DNA from: Collinsella sp.
GTDB lineage: Bacteria; Actinomycetota; Coriobacteriia; Coriobacteriales; Coriobacteriaceae
Reading direction: 5' to 3'
Length of the DNA: 64,000 nucleotides
Assembly: GCA_019414245.1 (NCBI GenBank)
Contig: DXMK01000017.1
Coordinates: 1 to 64,000, forward strand
The notes below the pieces were generated by a model. It saw only the letters and a list, made by a program, of their open reading frames with translations, made no database searches and had not been told where the DNA came from. A program made the position numbers and the translations under genes. This document shows, piece after piece, positions 25,465 to 34,802 of the stretch. Each line of letters opens with the position of its first letter. The first letter of the stretch is position 1.

Positions 25465-26234
25465 GCCACCACTCCTTTCGGCGGGTTGGCGGAGGCGGAA
25501 ATCATGGGCAGGCTATCTACAGCGCTGCGTAGGGTCCGCGGTGCATGTGGAATATACGCGCCGTCGTGAATGCGACCGTCGCGGATGGTCACGGCACGGT
25601 CGGCCTCGGCGGCGATGCCGGGGTCATGTGTGATAAGCACGATGGTTTTGCCGCGCTCCTGAAGTCTATGGAAGGTCTCCATCACAAGCGCTCCGGTGGC
25701 GGAGTCAAGGTTTCCCGTCGGCTCGTCGGCCAGAATGATGGGCGGGTCATTGACGAGGGCGCGTGCGATGGCGACACGCTGCATCTGGCCGCCCGAGAGC
25801 TCGGATATGCGGTGGTCCCAGTGGTCGACGGGCAGCGTGACGGCCTGCAGCGCGTGCACGGCGCGCATTTCGCGCTGGCTACGGGGCACATTGGTGTAGG
25901 CCAGCGGCAGCATGACGTTTTCGATAACCGACAGGCGCGGCAGCAGGTTGAAGCTCTGAAAGACAAAGCCAATGCTCAGGGCGCGAACTTCGGTGAGCTC
26001 GTCATCATCGAGCTCGGCCACGTTGACCCCTTGCAGGTAGTAGTCGCCTGCCGTTGGCTTATCCAGGCAGCCTAGGATGTTCATGAGCGTTGATTTGCCC
26101 GAACCCGAGGGGCCAGTGATAGCGACGAATTCGCCGGGATTTACCGCTAGGCTCACGTTGTGCAGGATGTGGGCGCAACCTGCCTCGCTCTCAAAGATGC
26201 GGTGCACGTTGCGGATGTCGATAACGGGACGCAT
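25461..26234 (-). CDS. MacB/LolD-type ABC transporter ATP-binding protein
   Basis: ATPase of 257 residues, with Walker [10 protein letters not shown] near 40, signature [15 protein letters not shown] near 145 and Walker [13 protein letters not shown] near 165. The last 30 residues extend past the usual end. The start shares one base with the adaptor stop (TAATG) and the stop overlaps the permease start, so the three genes are probably translated from one message. Confidence 0.9.
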   Translation of the reverse strand: MRPVIDIRNVHRIFESEAGCAHILHNVSLAVNPGEFVAITGPSGSGKSTLMNILGCLDKPTAGDYYLQGVNVAELDDDELTEVRALSIGFVFQSFNLLPRLSVIENVMLPLAYTNVPRSQREMRAVHALQAVTLPVDHWDHRISELSGGQMQRVAIARALVNDPPIILADEPTGNLDSATGALVMETFHRLQERGKTIVLITHDPGIAAEADRAVTIRDGRIHDGAYIPHAPRTLRSAVDSLPMISASANPPKGVVA

Positions 26235-27667
26235 TACATGTCCTCATCGGCAGACATACTGCCCGAATCCGCGCTGTAGCCGCCGTCAGCCGTTGCGTCC
26301 GCTCCGGTGTCCATGACGAGGGTGTCACCATCGCTCAGCTTGGTAACCGGCACGTTGGGGTTGATCTCGTTGCCCTGGTCGTCGCGCTTGACCTGTGTCT
26401 TGCCGACTACGGTTTCGTTGTCGTTTTGCGTCACGACGGTCACCTTGACGCGGCGGGTTTGCTTGCCCTCGTCATCGGTTGCCACGTTGACGTAATAGTG
26501 TTCGCCGTCTTCGGTCATGAGCGCCATCGTCGGCACCATCACCACGTCGTCGAGCTGCTCGGTCACCACCGAGACCTCGGCCGTCATGCCCGGCTTCAGG
26601 CGCGCGTCGGGCGCCTCGATGAGGATGTCGACGTTAAAGGTCACGCTGCCGCCGCCGTTGGCGGCGTCGGAGTTTGCCACCGACGCGATAGCCGTGACGG
26701 TTCCCTGGCTCACGATATCGGGAAACGCGGGATACGTGACGTTGGCGCTCTGCCCAACGGCGATCTTGGCGATGTCCTTTTCGCCCACCTGCACGGTCAC
26801 CTTCATCTTGGATAGGTCGGCGATCTGCATGCACTGCTTGCCGCCGCTCGTATCGCTTTCGCCCATGATCATGCCGCCTGTTACCGTTGCGCCCACCTTG
26901 GCGTTAAGCTCCACGATGCTACCCGAGCTCGGGGCCGTGACCGTGCGACTGGCGGCCTTGGCGTTCGCCTGGTCTAGGTTTGCCTGGGCCGAAGCGAGGC
27001 TGCGCTGCGCGGCCGATACGGCGTTCGTGTCCGCTGATGCGTCAGAGACGCCAGCCGCTGCGGAAGCTCCCTCGACGTCCGTCGTTGGGGTGGCCTGCGC
27101 GGCAGCTGCGGCTTTCTGCGCGTTGGCGAGGTCTTCCTGAGCGGCTGCAACTGCACGCTGCGCCTCGGCAACGTTGCGATCGAGCTCGTCGTTTTTAATG
27201 GTCATAAGCATGTCGCCCTCGTTGACGGATTGGCCTGCCTGCACGTTGATCGAATCGACTGTGCCGTCGACAGAAGGGGAGACCACTGAGGACGAAATGG
27301 GTTTGAGCTGGCCTTTCGCCTCGACCGTTGTGGTAAACGGACCCTCGGTCACCATGTCGGTCACAGGCCCACTAGCGCCCTGTGGCTGAGCATTGATAAC
27401 CAGGGTTGCGACAATGGCAATGAGTGCGATGGTACCCACGACGCCGGCGGCAATACCGCGTCGGATGAGCTTTTTGCGTCGACGTTCGGCACGTTTTGCC
27501 TTGAGCTTGGCATATGCCTCTTCATCGGAAATCTCGGTCGCATCGTTCGCGCGTCCGCTCTGCTTATCGGCATGTACGTTTGTAATCAGAGGAATCGTTT
27601 CGGTGACATCTTCGGGCGTGTGCTCGGTATCATCCGGGCCCGGGGTGGTCGTGGGGACATTCGGCAT
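26234..27667 (-). CDS. MacA-like periplasmic adaptor (HlyD family)
   Basis: Membrane-fusion-type adaptor of 477 residues. The start at 27667 has AAAGGAG at proper spacing; the open frame continues upstream without a site. A 70-residue acidic then basic cytoplasmic N-terminus precedes one membrane segment (about 71-92). A biotinyl-lipoyl-like half (VDSINVQAGQSVNEGD), a helical hairpin rich in Ala/Gln (about 165-240) and beta-barrel strands follow. The Asp/Gly/Ser-rich C-terminus ends in DEDM. In a monoderm host it would link the MacB permease to the cell wall. Confidence 0.87.
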   Translation of the reverse strand: MPNVPTTTPGPDDTEHTPEDVTETIPLITNVHADKQSGRANDATEISDEEAYAKLKAKRAERRRKKLIRRGIAAGVVGTIALIAIVATLVINAQPQGASGPVTDMVTEGPFTTTVEAKGQLKPISSSVVSPSVDGTVDSINVQAGQSVNEGDMLMTIKNDELDRNVAEAQRAVAAAQEDLANAQKAAAAAQATPTTDVEGASAAAGVSDASADTNAVSAAQRSLASAQANLDQANAKAASRTVTAPSSGSIVELNAKVGATVTGGMIMGESDTSGGKQCMQIADLSKMKVTVQVGEKDIAKIAVGQSANVTYPAFPDIVSQGTVTAIASVANSDAANGGGSVTFNVDILIEAPDARLKPGMTAEVSVVTEQLDDVVMVPTMALMTEDGEHYYVNVATDDEGKQTRRVKVTVVTQNDNETVVGKTQVKRDDQGNEINPNVPVTKLSDGDTLVMDTGADATADGGYSADSGSMSADEDM

Positions 27668-27799
27668 AGCGTCTCCTTTATAGAAAGTATCTCGATAAGT
27701 ATATGCGCCCACCGGTTGGGGCGGGCGCATGGGACGGTTTCTTTCGGAACTGTTAGATTGGTCGCAGCAGCTCCATGTTGTAGGAATGTGCGCGTTGCA

Positions 27800-29533
27800 C
27801 TACGAGTGGACAACCACGCACAGGCCGACTTTGATGCAGTCGTGAAGTGCCTTGGCGTCTGCCAGGCGCAGGTTGATGCAACCGTGGCTGCCGCACCACT
27901 TGTACGACTCGGCATTATCGAAGCTCTTGTCGTTTTGCCAGGTGGCATCGTGGAAGCCGATCATGTTGCCCTCAAAAGGCATCCAGTAGCTCACCGGGCT
28001 CTCGTATTTGGGCTTACCGGTCTTGGGGTCCTTGGCTCCGATCAGGGTGCTGCCGCCGTCGTTGCTGTTGATCTGCCAGACGCCCTCGGGCGTGGCGTCC
28101 TCGCCCGGCTTGCCCGAGATAAAGTTGGCCTCCCAAACGATATTTCCGCTCTCGTCATAGTAGCGCGCGTGCTGTTCGGACAAGTCGACGTCGATATACG
28201 CCTTCCAGTCGGGCTCTCCCTTTGCGGTAAAGGTGTCGGCCTTCTGGGAGTACTTGATCTCGATTTCGCCGGTCTGCTTGTTGTTAATGGCGTCCTCGAC
28301 CTGCTTGGCGAGCGAGCTGCTGTCGATGGACCAACCAAAGTCGCCGCCTTCGACGGCGCACTGCTTGCCATCGGCGCGCGTCCACCAGCGAGTGGAGCCC
28401 ACGGTATTAAAGCCGTTGGCGAGTTCGGCTGCCCAGTTGCTGATCTGCGACGTATCGAGCGTTGGGTTGGCGGGATCGGCAAAGCTGATCCACTGCAATA
28501 CGGAGCTGCCATCAACCTTGCCGGCATCCTCGCCGTTGAGCTTGAGGGTCACGTTGACGCCCAGGAAGTTGTTGGCGGCATCGCATGCGGCCTGAATCTG
28601 ATCATCGGTCAGCGTTCCATTGAGCGGCTCATAGGCATCGTTGCCGAGCTTGGAAAGATCTACGGACTCGGCCAGCGAGGCAAGCTCGAGCTCGGCATAC
28701 TTAATGACATGCTCGCGGTTGATTTTCTCGTTGGAGCGCGCCTTCTCGACGGTAAACTTGCCGGCCTGCTCGTCATAGGAGCTATTGGCCTCGAACGTGC
28801 CCGAACGGCCCTCGTTAAACTCGTCGATAGCGGCGCCCAGGTCCTCCTCAAACTTCTTTTGGTCAAAGGCGTCGGAGAGCATGGACAGGTCGACGTCTTG
28901 ATCAAGATCGACTTCGTTGGAGGTAGCGGTTGTTTTGGTCTTGCCGCTTAAGGATTCCACAAGGCGGACCGGCCAAATAAAGGCTTCGTTGTGGCTGATG
29001 ATTTCTTTTGCGGCAGCTTCGCCGTCGACGATGGGCTCATCGGACTCGGGCTGATAGGTCCAGCTAAAGTCATCGCCTGTCACGGTGAGCTTATAGTGCT
29101 TCCATGCCGAGTTGACCTTGGTGGCGGCAGACGAAGCGTTGGAGAAGGAGACGTCGACGCCGGCAATGGTGGTGTTGGGGTAGGCTACCTGCGAAAACGC
29201 TACGACGCCTACGATATAGACAATGACGATTAGACCCAGGATGACAAAGAGCGTCGTCTTTTTGCCCGACTTATTGTTCTCGGCGGGTTTGCGCGCGGGG
29301 CCGCGATCGCCTCGAGCGTGCGTGGGGGGCTGCTTGGGCGCATTGCCGTTTGCCTGGCGCTGCTGACGTTGTTGACGCTGCTGTCGCTGTTGGTTCGGGC
29401 GTTGGGAAGCGTTTGCCGCACCACGCTGCTGACCGTGGCTCGGCGCGATAGGACGCGGCGACTGAACGCCGCCGGTGTGCCTGCTCGGCTGCTGCGGATC
29501 GGGAATCAGTTGAGTTCGATCGTTTTGCGACAT
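27800..29533 (-). CDS. L,D-transpeptidase with YkuD domain
   Basis: Membrane-anchored cell-wall cross-linking enzyme of about 577 residues. A Gln/Arg-rich cytoplasmic N-terminus includes QQRQQRQQRQ near residue 50. One membrane segment lies near 94-114. A putative peptidoglycan-binding-like domain of the PG_binding_4 type spans about 120-420. The YkuD catalytic domain ends with the motif CGSHGCINLRLADA, whose His and Cys are catalytic. The ATG at 29533 is preferred to the one at 29542, since GAAGG is 11 bases from the former and only 2 from the latter. It would make 3-3 peptide bonds. Confidence 0.9.
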   Translation of the reverse strand: MSQNDRTQLIPDPQQPSRHTGGVQSPRPIAPSHGQQRGAANASQRPNQQRQQRQQRQQRQANGNAPKQPPTHARGDRGPARKPAENNKSGKKTTLFVILGLIVIVYIVGVVAFSQVAYPNTTIAGVDVSFSNASSAATKVNSAWKHYKLTVTGDDFSWTYQPESDEPIVDGEAAAKEIISHNEAFIWPVRLVESLSGKTKTTATSNEVDLDQDVDLSMLSDAFDQKKFEEDLGAAIDEFNEGRSGTFEANSSYDEQAGKFTVEKARSNEKINREHVIKYAELELASLAESVDLSKLGNDAYEPLNGTLTDDQIQAACDAANNFLGVNVTLKLNGEDAGKVDGSSVLQWISFADPANPTLDTSQISNWAAELANGFNTVGSTRWWTRADGKQCAVEGGDFGWSIDSSSLAKQVEDAINNKQTGEIEIKYSQKADTFTAKGEPDWKAYIDVDLSEQHARYYDESGNIVWEANFISGKPGEDATPEGVWQINSNDGGSTLIGAKDPKTGKPKYESPVSYWMPFEGNMIGFHDATWQNDKSFDNAESYKWCGSHGCINLRLADAKALHDCIKVGLCVVVHS

Positions 29534-29636
29534 CGTATGCATATCCTTCGATTTTCGCCTTGCGGTTCATCGTGTTTTTACTGGGCTTGCATTATAGCGA
29601 TTGCCCTGCTGTTTGTGGTACGGAAACGGTGGCATT

Positions 29637-29664
29637 CAAAAGAGGTGGGACATTTGTCCCACCT
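29637..29664 (-). terminator. Terminator after L-serine dehydratase gene
   Basis: aggtgggaca and tgtcccacct (29643-29664) form a perfect 10-bp stem with a two-base spacer as drawn. On the minus strand it is followed by ctttt. It lies 19 bases past the sdaA stop. Confidence 0.7.
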
Positions 29665-29682
29665 TTGAGTCGTTCTTTGCCG

Positions 29683-31290
29683 CTATCCGCACACACCGCA
29701 TTTTGCACAGGCCGAAAGTGCGGCCGGAGCCTGCGCGATGCCGCCCTTTGCCGTCTCGCGCAGCGTGGCCGGCAACGCGTGGCCCACTGAGAGCATGACA
29801 TGTGCCATCTGGTCAAACGGCACCAGGCTCTTAATGCCTGCGAGGGCGAGTTGTGCCGAGCTAAAGGCCGCTGCCACGCCGATGGCGTTGCGGTTTTGGC
29901 AGGGCACCTCCACGAGGCCACCGACGGGGTCACAAACGAGGCCCAGCAGGTTACTCAGCGCGATGGAACTGGCGTCAAGCGCCTGCTCGGGCGTGCCGCC
30001 GAGCATCTGCACCAGCGCGGCGGCTGCCATGGCGGCGGCGCTTCCGACCTCGGCTTGGCAGCCGCCCTCGGCGCCGGCAACGCAGGCGCTTGTGGTGAGG
30101 TTGAGGCCGATGGCGGCTGCGCAGTAGAGCGCGTCCATGACTTGCTCGTCGTCGAGCTGAAGGTGATCGGCGAGCGCCAGCACGCAGCCGGGCACGACAC
30201 CCGCGGATCCTGCCGTCGGAGCTGCGACGATCACGCCCATGGTGGCGGAGCGCTCGAGCACGGCCATGGCGCGGGCCACGGCTTCGGTCTGGACGGGGCC
30301 CATCAGGCTTTCACTCAAATCGTTGCAGCGGGTTGCTTCGACGAGCTTGGCCTCGCCGCCGATAAGCCCGCCGAGCGAGCGCTGCGGATTGGCGATGGGG
30401 GCCGTTGTCTCCTCGCGTATGACGTCGAGCACGCGGCGCATGGCGGCGACGGCGTGGGCCTCGCCGGTCAGACGTGCCTCGCGAACGGCCATGACGGCAC
30501 CGATGCTGAGTCCCAGTTCCTCGCACGCATCGAGCAGCTGCTCGCCGTCGTCGAAGATCTCCTTTGCCGAGACGCCGGGGGAGAGCGACGAGGCAGAACC
30601 GGGGAGCTCGATAAAGGTCGCGTAATCGACATTGTCGAGCTTGCGCAGCATGGGGACGACGGTGTCGTCGGGCGCGCCGTCGGTCTCAAAGACGGAGTAG
30701 GCCTGGCCGCCCACTTCGGTGCGGTAGGTGCGGCAGAAGGCGATGTTTACGTGGGCGTAGGCGAGTAGGTTGGTGAGCGCGGCGAGTACACCGGGGACGT
30801 CCTTGTGCGCCACGAAGAGCGTGGAATACATGCCCGAGATGTCGACGCCGACGCCGTTAATGCGGCTGATGCGCATCTTGCCACCGCCCAGGCTCTCGCC
30901 GCGAACCTGGGCGGTGGCGCCCGTGTCGTCGACCATTTCGATGTCGACGGTGTTGGGGTGGATGGAGGCGTCGTCGCCTTTGATGTCAAAGTGATATTCG
31001 AGGCCCTGCTCGCGCGCGAGGTCGAAGGCCTGCTTGATGTTCTCGTCATCGGTGTCGAGGCCCAGGATGCCCGCGACGAGCGCACGATCGGTGCCGTGGC
31101 CGCGGTAGGTGTGGGCGAAGGAGTTCCACAGGCCAAAGGTGACCTTGGTGATGCGGCCTTCCAGCAGGCTGGCGGCAACTTGGGCGCAGCGCAGGGCGCC
31201 GGCGGTGTGCGATGAGCTGGGGCCGACCATGACGGGGCCCAAGATCTCGAATGCCGAGGTCGTAGCTAGTGTTTGCGGCTTGCCTGCCAT
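29683..31290 (-). CDS. sdaA: L-serine ammonia-lyase, single-chain beta-alpha form
   Basis: Iron-sulfur L-serine dehydratase that deaminates serine to pyruvate, 535 residues. The beta domain (about 1-225) has VMVGPSSSHTAGALR and an ACT-like region. The alpha domain (about 245-535) has APTAGSAGVVPGCVLAL. It also has the cluster ligands: the first Cys after LTTSA, the Cys of EGGCQAE, CDPVGGLVEVPC and likely the tail CAKCGVCG. The start has AAGGAG upstream. It is monocistronic, with its own terminator and a large palindrome in its upstream region. Confidence 0.92.
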   Translation of the reverse strand: MAGKPQTLATTSAFEILGPVMVGPSSSHTAGALRCAQVAASLLEGRITKVTFGLWNSFAHTYRGHGTDRALVAGILGLDTDDENIKQAFDLAREQGLEYHFDIKGDDASIHPNTVDIEMVDDTGATAQVRGESLGGGKMRISRINGVGVDISGMYSTLFVAHKDVPGVLAALTNLLAYAHVNIAFCRTYRTEVGGQAYSVFETDGAPDDTVVPMLRKLDNVDYATFIELPGSASSLSPGVSAKEIFDDGEQLLDACEELGLSIGAVMAVREARLTGEAHAVAAMRRVLDVIREETTAPIANPQRSLGGLIGGEAKLVEATRCNDLSESLMGPVQTEAVARAMAVLERSATMGVIVAAPTAGSAGVVPGCVLALADHLQLDDEQVMDALYCAAAIGLNLTTSACVAGAEGGCQAEVGSAAAMAAAALVQMLGGTPEQALDASSIALSNLLGLVCDPVGGLVEVPCQNRNAIGVAAAFSSAQLALAGIKSLVPFDQMAHVMLSVGHALPATLRETAKGGIAQAPAALSACAKCGVCG

Positions 31291-31346
31291 GGGTGCTCCT
31301 TATCTATCCCGTCGTCCCGAGGGGCGGGGCATACTCTGTCCCGCCG

Positions 31347-31465
31347 TTCCGAGGGCTTTAGTATTTGGTCGCCTGCTCGGACAGTCCTGCTCGCACGGAG
31401 GCCACATTAAGTGGCCTCCGGCTCGTGCGGAACTCGCGATCGACCAAATACTAAAGCCCTCGGAA
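31347..31465. repeat. 119-bp palindrome with 25-bp perfect arms and nested hairpin
   Basis: Outer arms at 31347-31371 and 31441-31465 are exact complements (core gggctttagtatttggtcg). Inside, ggaggccac/gtggcctcc form a second 9-bp hairpin around attaa, with cgcacg/cgtgcg outside it. It lies between the sdaA start and the metK end and encodes nothing. Symmetry at this length suggests a transposable palindrome or a folded RNA element. Confidence 0.85.
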
Positions 31466-31562
31466 CTTAGGATACATGGTTGGAGTCGCTCTGCTGCAAA
31501 ATTTATCGGCCTGTGATTTATTCCATGTCCCAGGTAGGCTCATCTTCACCACCTTTAAATAA

Positions 31563-31596
31563 AAAAGAAGTACCGTTTGGGACCGGTACTTCTTTT
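31563..31596 (-). terminator. Terminator after metK
   Basis: aaaagaagtaccg (31563-31575) pairs over 13 bases with cggtacttctttt (31584-31596). On the minus strand a T-rich run follows the stem. It lies about 40 bases past the metK stop. Confidence 0.85.
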
Positions 31597-31634
31597 GAAA
31601 GTGCATATGTTGTTATGACCTTAGCGGTTCCCAA

Positions 31635-32915
<1,281 letters not shown>

Positions 32916-33032
32916 GATAGTCCTTTCAAAAAACGTGTCCCGGCGACCGTTACCATTCCGCCAGGCTCTCTATGCAAGGGCACATCATAGCGCGTAAATC
33001 AAACATTCACACCCTTTCCGCACCGAGCCATT
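32916..33032. other. metK leader and promoter region
   Basis: 117 bases upstream of metK (minus strand). It contains the ribosome site and a short GC hairpin (ggcg/cgcc around 32952-32972). It does not match the cores of the SAM riboswitch classes I know. No clear promoter boxes are seen. Confidence 0.4.
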
Positions 33033-33146
33033 GGTTAGCTAATTTGGGACGGGGCTTTTTTAGCTACCCAATCCGGAGTCTTCGGAGCCTAAGACCAATC
33101 TCGATATAGGGTAGCTAAAAAAGCCCCGTCCCAAAATTAGCTACCC
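33033..33146. repeat. 114-bp palindrome with about 37-bp arms
   Basis: Left arm 33033-33069 and right arm 33109-33146 are complementary except for one extra base and one mismatch near the outer end (core gggacggggcttttttagct). A 39-base unpaired centre separates them. It lies between divergent metK and gltX. Either strand would end the arm with a T-run after a GC stem, so it could also act as a terminator. Confidence 0.85.
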
Positions 33147-33237
33147 AATGACTGGGTCGGTGCCCTTTGTGCGGAGGTTGCTTTGATGCTTTATACTGGT
33201 GCGGTTAGACATCCATCCTGCAATCGAGGAGATTTCC

Positions 33238-34713
33238 ATGGCATCAGACGTTCGCGTCCGCTTTGCACCCTCACCGACGGGCAAGCTGCACATTGGCGGC
33301 GCCCGCACCGCTATCTATAACTGGGCTTTCGCCCGTGCTAACGGCGGCACGTTCATCCTGCGCATCGACGACACCGACCCCACCCGCTCTACCGACGAGA
33401 ACACGCAGATCATCCTGCGCGCCATGCGTTGGCTGGGCCTGGACTGGGACGAGGGTCCCGAGGTGGGCGGCGATTTTGGCCCCTACGCCCAGACCGAGCG
33501 CCTGGACCTGTACAAGCAGGCCGCCCAGAAGCTTTGGGACGAGGGCAAGGCCTATCCCTGCTTCTGCACCAAGGAGCAGCTCGACGCCGACCGCAAGGCC
33601 GCGCAGGAGCGCAAGGACCCCTTCCAGGGCTATCAGCGCCGTTGCCGCAATCTTGATCCCGAGGAGGCCCGCCGTCGCATCGAGGCCGGCGAGTCCTACG
33701 TCCTTCGCATCAAGGTGCCCGAGGACCGCGGCGACGTCGTTATCCACGATGCCGTCCACGGCGAGGTGACCTTCGATGCCAAGGAGCTCGACGACTTTGT
33801 CATCTTCCGCTCCGATGGCACGCCCACGTATAACTTTGCGACCGTCGTCGACGACGCCATGATGAAGATCACCCATATCATCCGTGGCGACGACCACCTG
33901 TCGAACACCCCGCGTCAGGTCATGGTCTACGAGGCCCTCGGCGCGCCCGTGCCTACGTTCGCCCACATCTCCATGATCCTGGGCGCCGACGGCAAGAAGC
34001 TCTCCAAGCGCCACGGCGCCACCTCGGTGGAGGAGTACCGCGACGCCGGCTACCTGTCCGACGCCTTCGTCAACTACCTGGCGTTGCTCGGCTGGTCGCT
34101 CGACGGCGAGACTACAATCATCCCGCGCGATGTTCTGGCCAGTAAGTTTTCGCTCGACCGCATCTCCAAGAACCCGGCGACCTTCGACCCCAAGAAGCTC
34201 GACTGGGTCAATGCCGAGTACATCAACGGCATGACCGATGCCCAGTTTGCCGACGAGATCATGGTCCCCGAGCTGCACGAGGCGGGCCTCATCGAGGGCA
34301 ACGTCGAGTACGGCGAGGACTGGATCGACGCGCTTGCCGCTATCGTCAAGCCGCGCACTAAGATGCCGGCCGACGCCGTGACCGTCGCCGCTCCCATCTT
34401 TGCCACGGCCGAGACGCTCGAGTATGACGAGAAATCCGTCAACAAGGGCCTGGCCAAGGAGGGCATGGGTGCCATTCTGGATGCCGCCAAGGCCGCGCTC
34501 GAGGGTGTGGACGAGTGGACGGCTGCCAATATCGACGCTGCGCTTGAGCCGTTGCCCGAGCAGATGGACCTTAAGAAGCGCGTGGTGTTCCAGGCCGTGC
34601 GCGTCGCCGTTTGCGGCAACATGGTGAGCCCTCCGCTGGGCGAGACCATGGCGCTCGTCGGCCGCGACGACTGCCTGGCGCGCATCGATCGCGCCCGCAC
34701 GATGGCGCTGTAA
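33238..34713 (+). CDS. gltX: Glutamate-tRNA ligase
   Basis: Class I aminoacyl-tRNA synthetase of 491 residues. The HIGH motif is in APSPTGKLHIGGARTA at the N-terminus, and the KMSKS-equivalent is KKLSKRHGAT near residue 257. The anticodon-binding helical domain fills the last 180 residues. The start at 33238 is chosen because GAGGAGA lies just upstream and because it begins with the conserved VRVRFAPSPTG; the frame extends to 33199. Whether it also charges tRNA-Gln cannot be read here. Confidence 0.95.
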   Translation: MASDVRVRFAPSPTGKLHIGGARTAIYNWAFARANGGTFILRIDDTDPTRSTDENTQIILRAMRWLGLDWDEGPEVGGDFGPYAQTERLDLYKQAAQKLWDEGKAYPCFCTKEQLDADRKAAQERKDPFQGYQRRCRNLDPEEARRRIEAGESYVLRIKVPEDRGDVVIHDAVHGEVTFDAKELDDFVIFRSDGTPTYNFATVVDDAMMKITHIIRGDDHLSNTPRQVMVYEALGAPVPTFAHISMILGADGKKLSKRHGATSVEEYRDAGYLSDAFVNYLALLGWSLDGETTIIPRDVLASKFSLDRISKNPATFDPKKLDWVNAEYINGMTDAQFADEIMVPELHEAGLIEGNVEYGEDWIDALAAIVKPRTKMPADAVTVAAPIFATAETLEYDEKSVNKGLAKEGMGAILDAAKAALEGVDEWTAANIDAALEPLPEQMDLKKRVVFQAVRVAVCGNMVSPPLGETMALVGRDDCLARIDRARTMAL

Positions 34714-34736
34714 TCGCTGCGCAAACGTTTGTATCC

Positions 34737-34771
34737 GAGCCCCGTTCACCTCGAGCGGGGCTCTTGTTTCT
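34737..34771 (+). terminator. Terminator after gltX
   Basis: gagccccg (34737-34744) pairs with cggggctc (34756-34763) around an 11-base loop, followed by ttgtttct. It lies 24 bases after the gltX stop and before the priA ribosome site. Confidence 0.8.
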
Positions 34772-34802
34772 GTAGACGTATGGGATAGGAGGTGCTGGGG
34801 CC

